Origin: Symbiodinium kawagutii
Lineage: Eukaryota; Sar; Dinophyceae; Suessiales; Symbiodiniaceae
Length of the DNA: 64,000 bases
Assembly (NCBI GenBank): GCA_009767595.1
Contig: VSDK01006506.1
Location: 101,673-165,672, forward strand
Direction of reading: 5' to 3'
A model generated the notes under the pieces. The model worked only from the letters and a program-made list of their open reading frames with translations, did no database searches and was not told the DNA's origin. Every line of letters starts with the position of its first letter. Positions within the stretch are counted from its first letter, which is position 1. The translations under genes were made by a program, and so were the position numbers. Positions 43,137 to 53,595 of this stretch are shown piece after piece.

Positions 43137-43191
43137 CGCCACCGGCAGCACCGATCTCCAAGGAGGACCTCAACGAGAAGGCGCAGCCACG
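43064..43191 (+). CDS. Internal exon, Ala/Pro-rich
   Basis: After CAG at 43061-43063 the frame reads AMPEDGAEQTEAPETPAAPR, RRLAAPPAAPISKEDLNEKA, QPR, and meets a consensus GTGAGT donor. The upstream duplicate of the same sequence (42957 on) could be an alternative exon or an intron created by the tandem duplication. Function unknown. Confidence 0.4.
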
Positions 43192-43699
43192 TGGTGAGTC
43201 CATTAACTGCCACAGGAGTTCATGACAAGTAACCACCATAGGACTGGGTACATACGGAATAAAGCATCATAAAGCATTAGTAACTCATTAGTAGTTAGTA
43301 ATGATGATTAATCACTGGTCTTAAGTACTCATGACTTTGAGTTTATAACTAACCCTCTGGGCCACCATGGACCTTTTTGTGCAACTGATGATGACCATGG
43401 ACCTTTTGTTTGGCCCTCTACTTTTTCAACAGCCGTGGATCATTATCCAGCATAGCCTCGGTGTTGACAAACCGTAATCGTGATGAAGGACTCATTTGTC
43501 TCTGATAATCTCCATGAACCATGATCTACACTGATTGACAGCTGGTATTCACTCAGAACCTGTGTTTCCCTTATGATGGTTTCTTAAAATACGGAACCCC
43601 CCAAAATGGCTGGTTTTTTACTATAAAGGGTCAATAAAAAATTACTTAGGGGGGACCCCTATGACTTGAGAACCCCCCTTATAGCAATCATCAATCCAT

Positions 43700-43873
43700 T
43701 TCCATCAGAGGATGACGCCTTGGATGTGCCAAACCTTGCCATGGCAGGTAAGCAAAGATGTGGCCGACATCACGCTGGAATCCAATCTCTTGGAGACTGG
43801 AGAAGCTCTGGTGGCACAAGGCTATCTTCCCAGCGAAATGGCAGAGCAGTGCCTTGCAGGCAGTTTTTGGAAT
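43700..43873 (+). CDS. Possible exon(s), unrecognised
   Basis: Two protein-like pieces abut in different frames: DDALDVPNLAMA ending at a GTAAGC donor consensus (43748), and, after the same GCAG, VSKDVADITLESNLLETGEA with LVAQGYLPSEMAEQCLAGSF. One boundary must be wrong; the second piece reads better. Confidence 0.25.
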
Positions 43874-44269
43874 TGAACCCCTGATAAATCCTGTTGTTTT
43901 TTGTTTTTTTTTCCTGCATCTTTGGGTGTTTTGGGCAATGTTTTGGAAGCGTTCTTCTTCTGAAGGCAAATCATTTGGTGCAAGAACATTTGAATCATGG
44001 AGGTATGGTACGTAGCTGTTTTTGTTTCATTGTGGTTCCTGCTCTTGATGTTCCATAGCACCCAGCAAGTGCAATCCTGGTTGCAAGAGAGTTCAGGAGG
44101 TGTGGAAATATGTGAGTGCAATCGCAAAAGAAGGCAATGTCAGTGAATGTACCAGGATAGGCATCAGGGATCATCCAAATTTGGTATATTTTGTTTGGGC
44201 TTCATCTGCCCGATTTGGATGACTTGTCCATTGGAGATGCCCATTCGAGGGTTCCATGCTTCCGTTCCA

Positions 44270-44620
44270 TCATAACCAACATCAGCCACCATTGCACATC
44301 TCCAAGCAACATTTGGATCATCAAGTGCCAACCAACCATCCTGAAACATCATTCATCATCGAGCCATCGAATAACCTGCAAATAGTCATAATTCTATACA
44401 ACCAGTCAAGAACCATCATGGAGAACCATCAGGCATTAACAAAAGCTCATCAGATTAGCATCAAGTAACCATCAAGTAAGCATCAAGCAACCACAGCTTA
44501 AACTCATCATTCACTGTTATCGAAACTCATCATTAACTATCATTAACCCTTACTGGAAGTCATTAACCATCATAGATTGAACCATAACTTGAATCATCAT
44601 GCATCAAGAGTATCCTTCAT
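44270..44620. repeat. Low-complexity ACCATCA/AACCATC field
   Basis: Degenerate words of the same kind as 21520-21830. ORFs here are by-products. Confidence 0.55.
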
Positions 44621-44693
44621 GAACCCAAGTCACTGCAGTCACTTCCAAAGTTCCCACCTGGGTCCCCGTGAGGTTCAGCCAGCTGCTGTTGCT

Positions 44694-44720
44694 NNNNNNN
44701 NNNNNNNNNNNNNNNNNNNN
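44694..44720. other. Assembly gap (27 N)
   Basis: Twenty-seven consecutive Ns directly before a GC-rich exon-like segment. Confidence 0.95.
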
Positions 44721-44721
44721 C

Positions 44722-44810
44722 GCGGGGGGGCGATCGCCAGCAGGTGGCCGTGCGACTGCTGCGGCACCTGGCTGACTGGGGCCCGCAACCGGAGGCACGG
44801 CGCGAGACAA
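44722..44810 (+). CDS. Exon fragment cut by the assembly gap
   Basis: Right of the gap a GC-rich frame reads RQQVAVRLLRHLADWGPQPE and ARRETTT before low-complexity GGTGGTGGGTGG. It is probably the 3' part of an exon whose start lies in the gap. Confidence 0.3.
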
Positions 44811-45043
44811 CAACTGGGGCTTCATGGGGGCTGGTGGGTGGTGGTGGGTGGTGGGTGGTTCAGGATGGACAATGCTGGTTAGTATTTGGTTGGTGGAGAA
44901 TGCTTCATGATGGCTCATGCTGCCTCTACATCCAAGTCATTGACCAACAAGAATCATCTGCAGTAAACCCGCTAATCACTCAACAACGATCCTTTGATCA
45001 TCAGTAAACTTCATCATGAAACGTGTCTCAAGAGCTGCCATAG

Positions 45044-46108
45044 GACGTGTCGCTCTTCCAAGAAGCGGGCCTCGTTTCTGCCCCCGCGCGCCGGATGTTG
45101 GGAAAGCACAAGGACCCGGTGGTGCTCCCGGCTGAGCCCCCATCCAAGCGGCCACTGAAGCGGCCACTGAAGCGCTTGGTCATTCCAAAGCGAAAGGCCA
45201 AAGCCAAGGCCAAAGGTAAAGCCAAGGCAGCCAAGGCCAGAGCCAAACCGAAAGTTGAAGCTCCTCCATCTATTGATGAACTTTGTTCTAGTGGCAAACT
45301 TCCAGAAGACTCAGTTGAAAGATATGACGGTCTTTGTTCAGCAAGCCTGGACGAGTTGAAGGGGATGGCTGGTGATCTTTGGCTCCCACAACACGGCCAA
45401 GTCCATCAACTAGCCCTGCGCATCACGCGACATATGGCTGAGTTGGAACCCCTGGAAGAAGACAAGGAACCTGAAGAACCTGAGGAGCCGACAGAGGCAG
45501 GAGAAGATGCAGGAGAAGAGGCAGGAGAGGCTGCCGAAGATGGTGAACCGGGAGAAGCCAAAGCGCAACCGAAGAGAAAGCTCCGCGCGGGCAAAATGGG
45601 TGCTGCTTCCCGGCTCAAGGCTGGTGGCACTGGCCGTGGCCGTGGCCGTGCTGGCCGCGGAGCCAAACGTGGCGCAGGTCGTGCTTTTGGCCGTGTTGCA
45701 CACAGAGCTCCCAAAGTACCCAAGGTGCCGAAGGTGGCACCTGGACCCACCAAGAAGAAGATGCGACTGTTCTTGACGTCTTACTTGGACACCGTGGATA
45801 TTCAAACCACGACTTTCTCCCAACTCCGAGCTTCCGCCAGTGAGGAGTTGGGCGAACTTTCCGAGGAGGCCGTGCATTTCCTCCGGGACTTGGCCGCTGT
45901 GGCCATGCGAAAACGTCTCGGTGTCCGGTCACGGGCCGCGGCACCGGCATCGCCTCCGGAGGAAGCGCCGGCATCGCCGGAGAAAGTCATGTCACCAGAG
46001 AAGACCTCTGCAGCGGCAAACAGCTTGTCCCCTCCCAAAGAGGACCTGCGGCCAAATGATGGAAGAGATGTAGATGTCAAGATTGATGTTAAGATTGATG
46101 TTGAATAG
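45044..46108 (+). CDS. Large exon: Lys/Ala-rich protein with SAP-like and DEK-C-like segments
   Basis: Opens after an ATAG acceptor as DVSLFQEAGLVSAPARRMLG. A basic stretch (PKRKAKAKAKGKAKAAKARA) is followed by a helical SAP-like segment (ASLDELKGMAGDLWLPQHGQ, then HQLALRITRHM), an acidic Glu-rich stretch, an Arg/Gly segment (GTGRGRGRAGRGAKRGAGRA) and a C-terminal helical part (LFLTSYLDTVDIQTTTFSQL, then RASASEELGELSEEAVHFL) that resembles the DEK C-terminal winged-helix fold. SAP plus DEK-C is the arrangement of the chromatin protein DEK, so a DNA- or chromatin-binding role is plausible, but both matches are weak. The frame ends at TAG 46106-46108; the donor is not identified and the true end may be earlier. 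Confidence 0.45.
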   Translation, partial: DVSLFQEAGLVSAPARRMLGKHKDPVVLPAEPPSKRPLKRPLKRLVIPKRKAKAKAKGKAKAAKARAKPKVEAPPSIDELCSSGKLPEDSVERYDGLCSASLDELKGMAGDLWLPQHGQVHQLALRITRHMAELEPLEEDKEPEEPEEPTEAGEDAGEEAGEAAEDGEPGEAKAQPKRKLRAGKMGAASRLKAGGTGRGRGRAGRGAKRGAGRAFGRVAHRAPKVPKVPKVAPGPTKKKMRLFLTSYLDTVDIQTTTFSQLRASASEELGELSEEAVHFLRDLAAVAMRKRLGVRSRAAAPASPPEEAPASPEKVMSPEKTSAAANSLSPPKEDLRPNDGRDVDVKIDVKIDVE

Positions 46109-46207
46109 TAAGAAACTACATAGATTGGTTGGAGATTTGCTGGTTCCTGTTGGTTCTTGACTTGTGGAGATCTGTGGGGGTGCCTTCACCACTCCCCACG
46201 TTTTGAG

Positions 46208-46336
46208 GAGAAGCAGCTGGGAGAAGCAGGCACAGAAGCGCCGCAAGCGCAACCTGACATTAAAGCCACTGAGGAAGCAGCTAAGGACGCCAAAAAGAAG
46301 GACTGCACCGACCTCCCAACGCATCCCAACGCCTAG
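46208..46336 (+). CDS. Possible terminal exon, acidic/basic mixed
   Basis: After TTTGAG the frame reads EKQLGEAGTEAPQAQPDIKA, TEEAAKDAKKKDCTDLPTHP, NA to TAG 46334-46336. The composition matches the neighbouring Lys/Ala-rich exons. If spliced to the 45044 exon it would close that gene. Confidence 0.3.
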   Translation, partial: EKQLGEAGTEAPQAQPDIKATEEAAKDAKKKDCTDLPTHPNA

Positions 46337-46825
46337 AGTTTCTGAGTACCGTTAGATCTTCAACTTCTTCGACTTTAAGTATTTTGTATCCAGATGTTGT
46401 TCATTGACTGTGCAAGATAATTTTTGGAAAACTAGGGTGGTCAGCTTGAGCTTTTCCCAAGAAAGTGCTTCCCTTGTTTGCTGGGAGGTGTGCTGGGAGC
46501 AGTGCTAGTGTAGTGATGGTGTGGTGGTAGCCCTAGTCCTGGTGGAGAGGTGCAAGGCCAGGTGTGGATGGTTGTGAATGGAGGTGTCGCATGCTGGTGC
46601 CGTTGCTGGTGCTGCTGCATGGTCTTGTGAAGGGATGGGTTGGGTGCTGGTTGTGGTGCAAGGGCTGGACTCAGAGATTGCTTGCTTTGAAAATAGAGCC
46701 GGTCCAAGCATTCCGAAAGCAGTATGTCAACTCGATGTAGATTTGAAGAACCACGTCAACGGAACCTTTGAGCAGCATGACGAGTCCGGAGGTGTTTTGC
46801 ATGCGAATTTTCGTGATGTCGCCAG

Positions 46826-48262
46826 GATGACTCAGATTCGGATTCCGATTCGGTGTCCATTTCTCCTGTGGACATGGCATCGTTGATGTCTCCGATGTCG
46901 CCAGCCGCCACTCCAGCGCCCAAGACTCCGAGACCCAAGACACCAAAGCAGCCCAAGCCACCCAAGCCACCCAAGGCACCGAAGGTGTCTGTGCCAAAGA
47001 CGCCAAAGGTCAAGGCAGCACCTTCGAATGCAAGTGGGATTTCAAAGAGAACTCCTTTGTTCAGTCAAGTGGGAAGACCGAAGAGGAGAGATGAAGCCAA
47101 AGATGAAGTTAAAGATGAAGTCAAAGATGAATCAAAAGATGAATCAAAAGATGCACAAGAGACTACCAAAGAGCAGCCAACCGTGACTGCGCGCCCAAGT
47201 GCAAGGAATGTGCCCAGCGATGTGCTTAGTCCGCCCAGCAAGCCCACTTCTTTTCATTTTGCAAAAGGGACAGGGCAAAAGCTCGAAGATGCCAAACCGT
47301 CCGCAGAAGCCATGAAAGAAAGACAGGAGAGGGCGGAAGCTCAAGAACAAGACAGGTCCAACAAAAAGATCTTGCTTGGCATCGAGAGCACAGTGTCAAG
47401 ATTTGTGCAGCACAGCATTGTTCGGCAGGAGAAGCATGAGATCTTGGCGAAGAGTGGCCATTTGAGCTGCCGAATCCGAGTCCGGAAGCAATGTTTGAAT
47501 CAGGCCTTGAAAGATGAACTTGCTGAGATGGTGAAGGCACTAGGGGGAAGTCTGGAAGATGACAGGGAGCATCACAAGGTTAGTGATGCCAAAAGCCTCC
47601 AGCCCCTCGCACTGGCGGAGACGCCGGCCGCGCATGGAAAGACACTGGAAACGTCACCTGAAGCGCCAGATCCTTCAGCGACAGAAACCCGACCAAGTGA
47701 AGCACCAAAGATGGAAAATCAGGAGACCAAGGAAACAGAAAAGACTGAAACTCCAATGGAAACTCCACTTGAGACTCCAATGGAAACTCCAGCGGAAGCT
47801 GCTCCAACGGAAACCCCAATGGAAACTCCAGCGGAAGCTGCTCCAATGGAAACTTCAATGGAAACTCCAGCGGAAGCTGCTCCAACGGAAACCCCAATGG
47901 AAACTCCAGCGGAAGCTGCTCCAACCGGAAACCCAATGGAAACTCCAGCGGAAGCTGCTCCAATGGAAACTTCAATGGAAACTCCAGCGGAAGCTGCTCC
48001 AACGGGAACTCCAATGGAAACCAGTGAAGTCAAGGACCCCAAGGAAGCAGAAGCCACAGAAGCCGAAGCCAAGGAAGCAGAAGGCACTCCAAAGAAAGGG
48101 AAGAAAAAAAAAGAGACGAAGAAAGGAACTTCGAAAGACAAAAAGTTGGGAAAGGCCAAAGAAACAGAAGAAGGACCTCGCGACCTCGGGGCTTTGCCAG
48201 CAACGCTGGGTGCGATGGTGCAAGATAACTTTGCTCCTTGGCAACTTTTTGTGGGTCCATAG
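46826..48262 (+). CDS. Pro/Lys-rich low-complexity protein with a 13-residue tandem repeat
   Basis: Opens after a GCCAG acceptor as DDSDSDSDSVSISPVD, then a PKTPRPKTPKQPKPPKPPKA linker, a charged DEVKDEVKDESKDESKDA run, and a more ordered middle part (ILLGIESTVSRFVQHSIVRQ; KQCLNQALKDELAEMVKALG, then GSLEDD). A tandem array of METPAEAAPTETP units follows (47780-48013) and a Lys-rich tail (KKGKKKKETKKGTSKDKKLG) leads to TAG 48260-48262. A nuclear scaffold or DNA-associated protein is a guess from composition only. Its relation to the 45044 exon is unproven. Confidence 0.45.
   Translation, partial: DDSDSDSDSVSISPVDMASLMSPMSPAATPAPKTPRPKTPKQPKPPKPPKAPKVSVPKTPKVKAAPSNASGISKRTPLFSQVGRPKRRDEAKDEVKDEVKDESKDESKDAQETTKEQPTVTARPSARNVPSDVLSPPSKPTSFHFAKGTGQKLEDAKPSAEAMKERQERAEAQEQDRSNKKILLGIESTVSRFVQHSIVRQEKHEILAKSGHLSCRIRVRKQCLNQALKDELAEMVKALGGSLEDDREHHKVSDAKSLQPLALAETPAAHGKTLETSPEAPDPSATETRPSEAPKMENQETKETEKTETPMETPLETPMETPAEAAPTETPMETPAEAAPMETSMETPAEAAPTETPMETPAEAAPTGNPMETPAEAAPMETSMETPAEAAPTGTPMETSEVKDPKEAEATEAEAKEAEGTPKKGKKKKETKKGTSKDKKLGKAKETEEGPRDLGALPATLGAMVQDNFAPWQLFVGP
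47780..48013 (+). repeat. Coding minisatellite, six 39-bp units
   Basis: Six in-frame 13-codon units (METPAEAAP followed by TETP, METS, TGNP or TGTP). The alternation of TETP and METS units indicates a 78-bp higher-order period. Unit length is a multiple of three, so copy number can change without loss of frame. Confidence 0.85.
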
Positions 48263-49464
48263 GCGCGCTGAAAATGAAGAGCAGCAGCTGAGTGATGTTT
48301 GATGCCCAGACACGGCCTTGGTCCTGGCCAGTTTTGAAGCACTCTAGGGATGGTCTTCCAGAGGCATGATTTTTTGATGTTTGATTCTGTCGACTTTGTC
48401 GCCCAACCATTAGCAGGCGCAATCGGCTATGCGTGTTGGGTAGGGATACGTACGGTGGTACGTGAACTTTTTGGTTGCCAAGACGGGGTTCTTTCGTGTT
48501 CGGACAACATGGCCACATCATGGTTGGACCTATATAACGCGTAGAGGCGTAGATAGATGCATAGCAACATGCGCGCACAAAAGCGCACTAACTCAGTGCA
48601 CGCAACCTGTTGGACAGGAATGAACATGCACTGACCATGCTGGTCAAAAGGAGGGAATATCACGCACCCTCTAATCTACTTATCTAAAGTGACATTGGCA
48701 CTACTCCAGATCTCGCCAATGCATTGAACACATTCATGTTGCGCCGTGGAATTTTTAGGTTTCAACTTGTCCCTTTGTCTCTTTGTTTCCTTTTCTCGCT
48801 ATCTCTCTCTCTTTTTTTTTCTCTCTCTCGCTCTCTCTCTTCTTATCTAGTTTTTGTCCATCGCTGTGTTTTTCTTCATATGTTTATCCATGTGTCCGTC
48901 TATCTATTTGCTATCATCTAGTCTTGGTCTTACCTTGCCTCCTGTCTATCCACATCGGGTCCTATCTGATTTTAATGGTTTTACATGTTTTCATTTTCGA
49001 TGTGGAACTAATACTGGCATTTTATCTTACCGGATCTTATCCCGCCCTATTTTGTCTATTTTATCCTGTCCATGTAAATTTTCCCTCATCAGATCTAATC
49101 TAGTCTGAATCTTATCTGTTCCAATTCCATCCGCCTATGTGTCTATCCATTCTTTCTTTTTCTTTCTCGCGCGCGCTCATACGCGCCGATGTGCCTATAA
49201 TCGTCTAAACGGTGCAAGTGTACATTAGTAATTCTCATTGTTATATTTTTTCATTATATTCTCATTTGTTGTTCTTACCATCGTTGTTTTTACTATTCTT
49301 CTTTTGTAATGTTCACTGTTAAATTTCTTTGATATACTTTCTTATTACATTACATGCTTTTATGCATGTGTCTAAGCCATGCAGCGAAACACAATATTCA
49401 TCTTGCGAACACATGGCAAACGCCAGATTCTGTTTATGGTACACCATGTGTGGAGTCTAGCCAG
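48263..49464. other. Pyrimidine-rich DNA, no supported gene
   Basis: CT/TTTT-rich tracts at 48790-48850 and degenerate TCTA/TATC words to about 49350. Hydrophobic ORFs here come from the T-rich composition. Confidence 0.5.
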
Positions 49465-49465
49465 G

Positions 49466-49521
<56 letters not shown>

Positions 49522-49522
49522 C
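49465..49522. repeat. (GTT)n microsatellite
   Basis: Nineteen uninterrupted GTT triplets. Confidence 0.95.
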
Positions 49523-49546
49523 CATGGTTGTTGGTTGGCATCCCAT

Positions 49547-51562
49547 GCTGTTCGAAGCTTCCCGCAGCCCCGGAGCTCAGGTTCCAAGTACTCCGAAGTT
49601 CCTGGGGCGCATGCCCGGCACGCCTGCCTTCGCCACAGCTCCACGAGCGTCTGAACCGGTCCGGAAGTGGGTCATCAAGCTGCCTCCGCAGGTGACTTGG
49701 ATGGTGATCCCTGGGGGCCCAGACTTCGCCCCAGCTTCTGCCGTCGCAGGGTCATGGGATTTACGTTGGGGTGTGGGGATTCCAATAGGATGGTAGGATA
49801 TGGTAGGTTTACTGAGGGTCTCGGATGATGGCTACCAGTTTGGATCCTTTGGTATTGATTCAAGTTCGGACGGGGTGGGACGTCTGATCTCACCCAGAGT
49901 TCCTGCCCGGATTCCCTTTGTTTCATGTTTTTTGTGTCTCGTTGATTCACTCATTTGTATCTCCTTTGTTTTATCTCCACGCACTTGCCATTGCCTCCTT
50001 GTTCGTACGGTGGACTTCGGCAATCTCCTGACCTCCACCAATATCTCCGTTGGCATGTCCCCCTGAGGCCCTGGAGAGTTTCTTGTTTAGTCATCCCGCC
50101 ATTTTGGACATCACTGATGCCAAGTTCCTCAAGTTTGCCGAAAGTTGCTTGGAACGGATCGACATCATGAAGTTCGAGGCAGGTCGGTGTGATTGGATGC
50201 GGTATGCTTGGCAGTTTCAATCATGTAGAAATTTGGGATTGGCAATCTATTTCCTGCGATTTCCATCATTACTTATTATAATGGCGATTTCCATCTATCC
50301 GTTTGCATCATTAGTTTACTTCTTTCATCTTCTTTTCAGACGCGGGTCATATCGGCTGCTGCGTCACAACTGTCGGTCCCCTAGATGGCCCTGAAGGTCT
50401 CCCGATTCTTCGAAGGTGTTCAGCCACTTGGCTTTCCAAGTTTCGGGGCCACCAGGCATGGTGGTGGTATCCCCCGAGGTACCTGGTGTCTGGTTGATGA
50501 AGTATCATGAAATATTTGAACCATGGTTGTATGACAAATGGTCACCTGATGATTGCACTAGTGGCACTGGCCAAATTGTTTCAACTCGGGTGTGCCCGCG
50601 AATTCCTGACAAGCCGAAAATGATCTCTTCCGTCCTGTTTCTTCCTACCGGCGTTTTGTGCACTCATTTGCAGGCAAGATCCCAATATCAATTTGAGGTA
50701 TCGGTTCATTGGGAACAACGGCTCAAGCAAATTTGGAACAACCGAAGAAAGATCATCCAGATGGTGTGCCTATTGGGTATAGCCATTTTGAGGGGATCAA
50801 TTTGCCCGGTGGCAATCGTTGGGTCATGCCTTGATTGGGAACCTTTGGGTCATGAGGTCAACCATGAGAAATCACATGATCAACAGACTGAAGTCACATG
50901 GTAAACAATCACATTTTAAATATTTTGTTCGATAAACGCAGTGAAATCACATGATAAAGAATCAGATTTGGCATATTTTTTCATGTGCCAATCCTTGCAG
51001 AGGCTGCGGTTGTTGGTTGTTGGCTGCTTGGCCGCGCCCTGGCACCTGCCCTGAGGATGCGCTACGGCGAGCAGTTTCCCGAGCGCAAGGCGCGCATGAC
51101 GCGGATGCTGAAGAAGGCCGTGCAGCAAAAGGTGGGGATGGCACCGGGACTGGGCCAGGCCGTGGGATGCGGGACACGAAACGAAGTCAGGTGGTGAAAC
51201 CTGGTGAAACCTTGGGGAAAAGTGGTGAAAGATGGTGGAAGATGGTGAAAGACGGTGGAAGATGGTGGAAGATGGTGGAAGATGGTGGAAGCTTGGAACA
51301 TTGGGGGGAACGTGGTTTCTCTTTTACCATGAATTTCGATGTTTGTGAAGCCAAGATCCACATTCATATGCCCCTTGCCCCCTGTGAGGTGTTGCTGTAG
51401 AAAAGCCACCCATTGAATCCCATTGAAGCGAAAGAGAAGAAATATGAAGCCATGACACGCCACAACGCCGCGTTACAGGTGGAAAATGATGACAAGAAAA
51501 GGAGCAGCAGCAAGCATTTGGAAGCGCAAAAGGAGCGCCGGCAGAGGTTTTACATCCCCTGA
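49547..51562 (+). CDS. 3' part of an unrecognised helical-protein gene, four exons with GT-AG introns
   Basis: Exons: about 49547-49691, 50068-50182, 51001-51131, 51401-51562 (TGA 51560-51562). Donors GTGACT, GTCGGT and GTGGGG and acceptors GAG, GCAG and GTAG are consistent, and phases agree throughout (the third exon supplies two bases of a split Glu codon). The joined product reads ASEPVRKWVIKLPPQ, ALESFLFSHPAILDITDAKF, LKFAESCLERIDIMKFEAEA, then RMRYGEQFPERKARMTRMLK and a charged coiled-coil end (AKEKKYEAMTRHNAALQVEN; EAQKERRQRFYIP). No family recognised. The 5' end is not identified; the first exon starts just after the GTT microsatellite. Confidence 0.55.
51200..51295. repeat. GATGGTGGAAGA minisatellite in an intron
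   Basis: About seven tandem 12-bp words lie inside the last intron of the gene at 49547-51562. Confidence 0.8.
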
Positions 51563-52387
51563 CATGACCCCCAACCAAAACCACGAGTTTCGATGAGATT
51601 CGCAGATTTGTTCATGGAGAATTCCATTTGGCGCTTAAGACTTCGGAGATGTCATCTCCCGAATCGCGTTTTCAGAGAAGTTTTGGGCTGACAAGAAGAT
51701 CCTGACCAAGCCAAGACCTGTTTGTTTGGAGAGATCATGGGTAAAGTGCTGTCTCGATGCGATCGTTGTATGCATTTGGTTGCTTTGAATCCTAGGCGAC
51801 GTCGAATTGTTGGGTCAATGTTTCTGTTGGGCGGACTTGTTCACTTCAAGGCCGGCAGGGGAGGAAGTCGTTTGTCCCGCTGTTCAAGACCAGATCTATA
51901 AATCCTAGTTTTGATGCATCTGCGGGTGATTTAATTTACATATCTACTACAGCAGCTTTTGATGCACAGCATGTTTTAAGACATGCATTTGCCCGGGTAC
52001 ATGATGTCTTTCAAAGTTCAATGTGCAGACATGGGCCCACAAGCACGTGTATGCACAGTCATAATTTACAATCAGGCAAGTGCATTTTCTGTTTGTTCTC
52101 TTACCATTTGTTTGAGACACCAGTGTCTTGGAGGGTGAACTGTTTTTAAAAACCAAAGAGGTTCCGGCACCGTCAAAGTTCGAACACTGGAACTTCAGGC
52201 ACCAAACTGTCAGCGAATCCAGGAGAGCAAGAAAAGTGTCGGAACCAAAGGCGGGAAAGAGGACCGATGGGACCTACGGGTATCACAACGTGTCACCTTG
52301 GGACACTGTGTGAATCCCAGTCAGCCATTCCTGGATTGCTTGACGTTCCATGTGGATCTGACATTTCCTCCATTTCTTTGTGTCAGA
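51563..52387. other. Intergenic, no supported gene
   Basis: Only short frames; no repeat class recognised. Confidence 0.4.
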
Positions 52388-53595
52388 TGGCCAAGCCTTG
52401 TTCAAGTAAGTGTTTCATCCAAACCCAGTTCTGAGCAAGCACCAGGATTCTGATGTGGTGGTGTTGCTGGATGCGGAGAAGGACTCTGATGAGATTCCAC
52501 CGGATCTTAAGTGGGCCTTTCGTGTGCTGGCACCTTTTGGCCTTGACAGTGATGGAGCTCTTCTAGTGAAACCTCCGCCCTCTCAGGCTGCACCGTTTTG
52601 TCAACTGTCCACGGCTTTTGTTTTGATTTGGATTCGGACAGACAAAAACCCAAAAGAAAGAGAGAAGCAAAACTGTCATCATTTGTCCATGCGCATCGCT
52701 ACAGGCACTTCCGCTGTTGAAGGGCATGAGGGTGGTTTCCAACTGGCCGGACCTCCAAAAGAAGCTACATGCCACTCAGGAGCGAGCGCAAATGTTCGTG
52801 CCATTTGTCACCTTCCAGACATTGGTTGTGATAAGATGTGATAAGGGATATCCATGCAGCAATTGTCAGCAGGGAACCTTTGGAGGCCTCCCAACCGACT
52901 CCCGGGGCCACCCAACTGATTCCAAGTGACTCCTTCCAGGTGGGACGAGTGGTGAAGTGCTTGCAGCAGCACCCGCACCCCAACGTGGCCGCTCTGGCGC
53001 GCGAGCTCACGACGAGCTTCCGCGCGGAGTGCCAGCGGCAGGCGAAGCTCCCGCAGGGGAAGCGCCGCACGCCCCGGGCACCGCAGAGGTCCATCACCGA
53101 TGAGCACGGGGAAACGCAGGAGTTGCTCCGGACACTCGGCGCAGTGAACGGGAAATTTGCGGCACGTTCACATGCACAACAAGGAAACTTGCACCTTTGT
53201 TGTTCCCTTGTGTTGTTTTGGGAGTGTGGTTTAGGTGTTTCAGTTGCATGAGGGTTTCGGGCTACACTGGTTCTCACCCACTTCCCTTCTTTGAAAAGCC
53301 CGTGGGTTGCAGGCAATTTTGCAGAAGCAGCCATCTCCTAGCCTGTCCTTGCCCTCCCAACCACCCATCCCCAGAAGTTCCATCCCTTCCAAGCTTAGAA
53401 GGCTTAGAACTCTTGGGTAAGCCATGGTGGGGCAAGGGTTTTCCATGGGTTTCCATGGGTTTCTGGCTTCCCTATTTCCGGCAGGGTCGAACACAAACTT
53501 CTGGTTGTTTTGGGCCACCTGCAGTCCAAAGGAGAGCGCAAATTGTGGCCCCGGAACCAAAGATGCCAAAGACCATGGACGATGAGGATGATTGA
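52388..53595 (+). CDS. TFIIS N-terminal (LW) domain protein
   Basis: Candidate start ATG 52388 (MAKPCS) runs into a GTAAGT donor. Further coding blocks: about 52452-52585 (DSDVVVLLDAEKDSDEIPPD), 52705-52779, 52940-53150, and a terminal block to TGA 53593-53595 ending PKTMDDEDD. The exons 52705-52779 and 52940 on join in phase 0 across a 160-bp intron starting GAGCGA and ending CCAG. The join reads ALPLLKGMRVVSNWPDLQKK LHATQ then VGRVVKCLQQHPHPNVAALA RELTTSFRAEC, which follows the TFIIS N-domain pattern (L..L......T...L..T.vG..V..L.kh....i..lA..L...w). Such domains bind elongation factors in TFIIS, Elongin A, Med26 and IWS1. No zinc ribbon or central TFIIS domain is seen, so it is not TFIIS itself. 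Other exon joins are unresolved. Confidence 0.65.

Noticed and set aside
42549-43239. Minus-strand ORFs up to 181 codons
   Set aside because: They mirror GC-rich + strand exons and the 107-bp duplication; composition (Arg/Pro/Ser) is typical of antisense reading.
47559-48342. Long ORFs in other frames over the coding minisatellite, on both strands
   Set aside because: They are shadows of the 39-bp repeat, whose period keeps every frame open. The frame with ordered flanks (46826-48262) is preferred.
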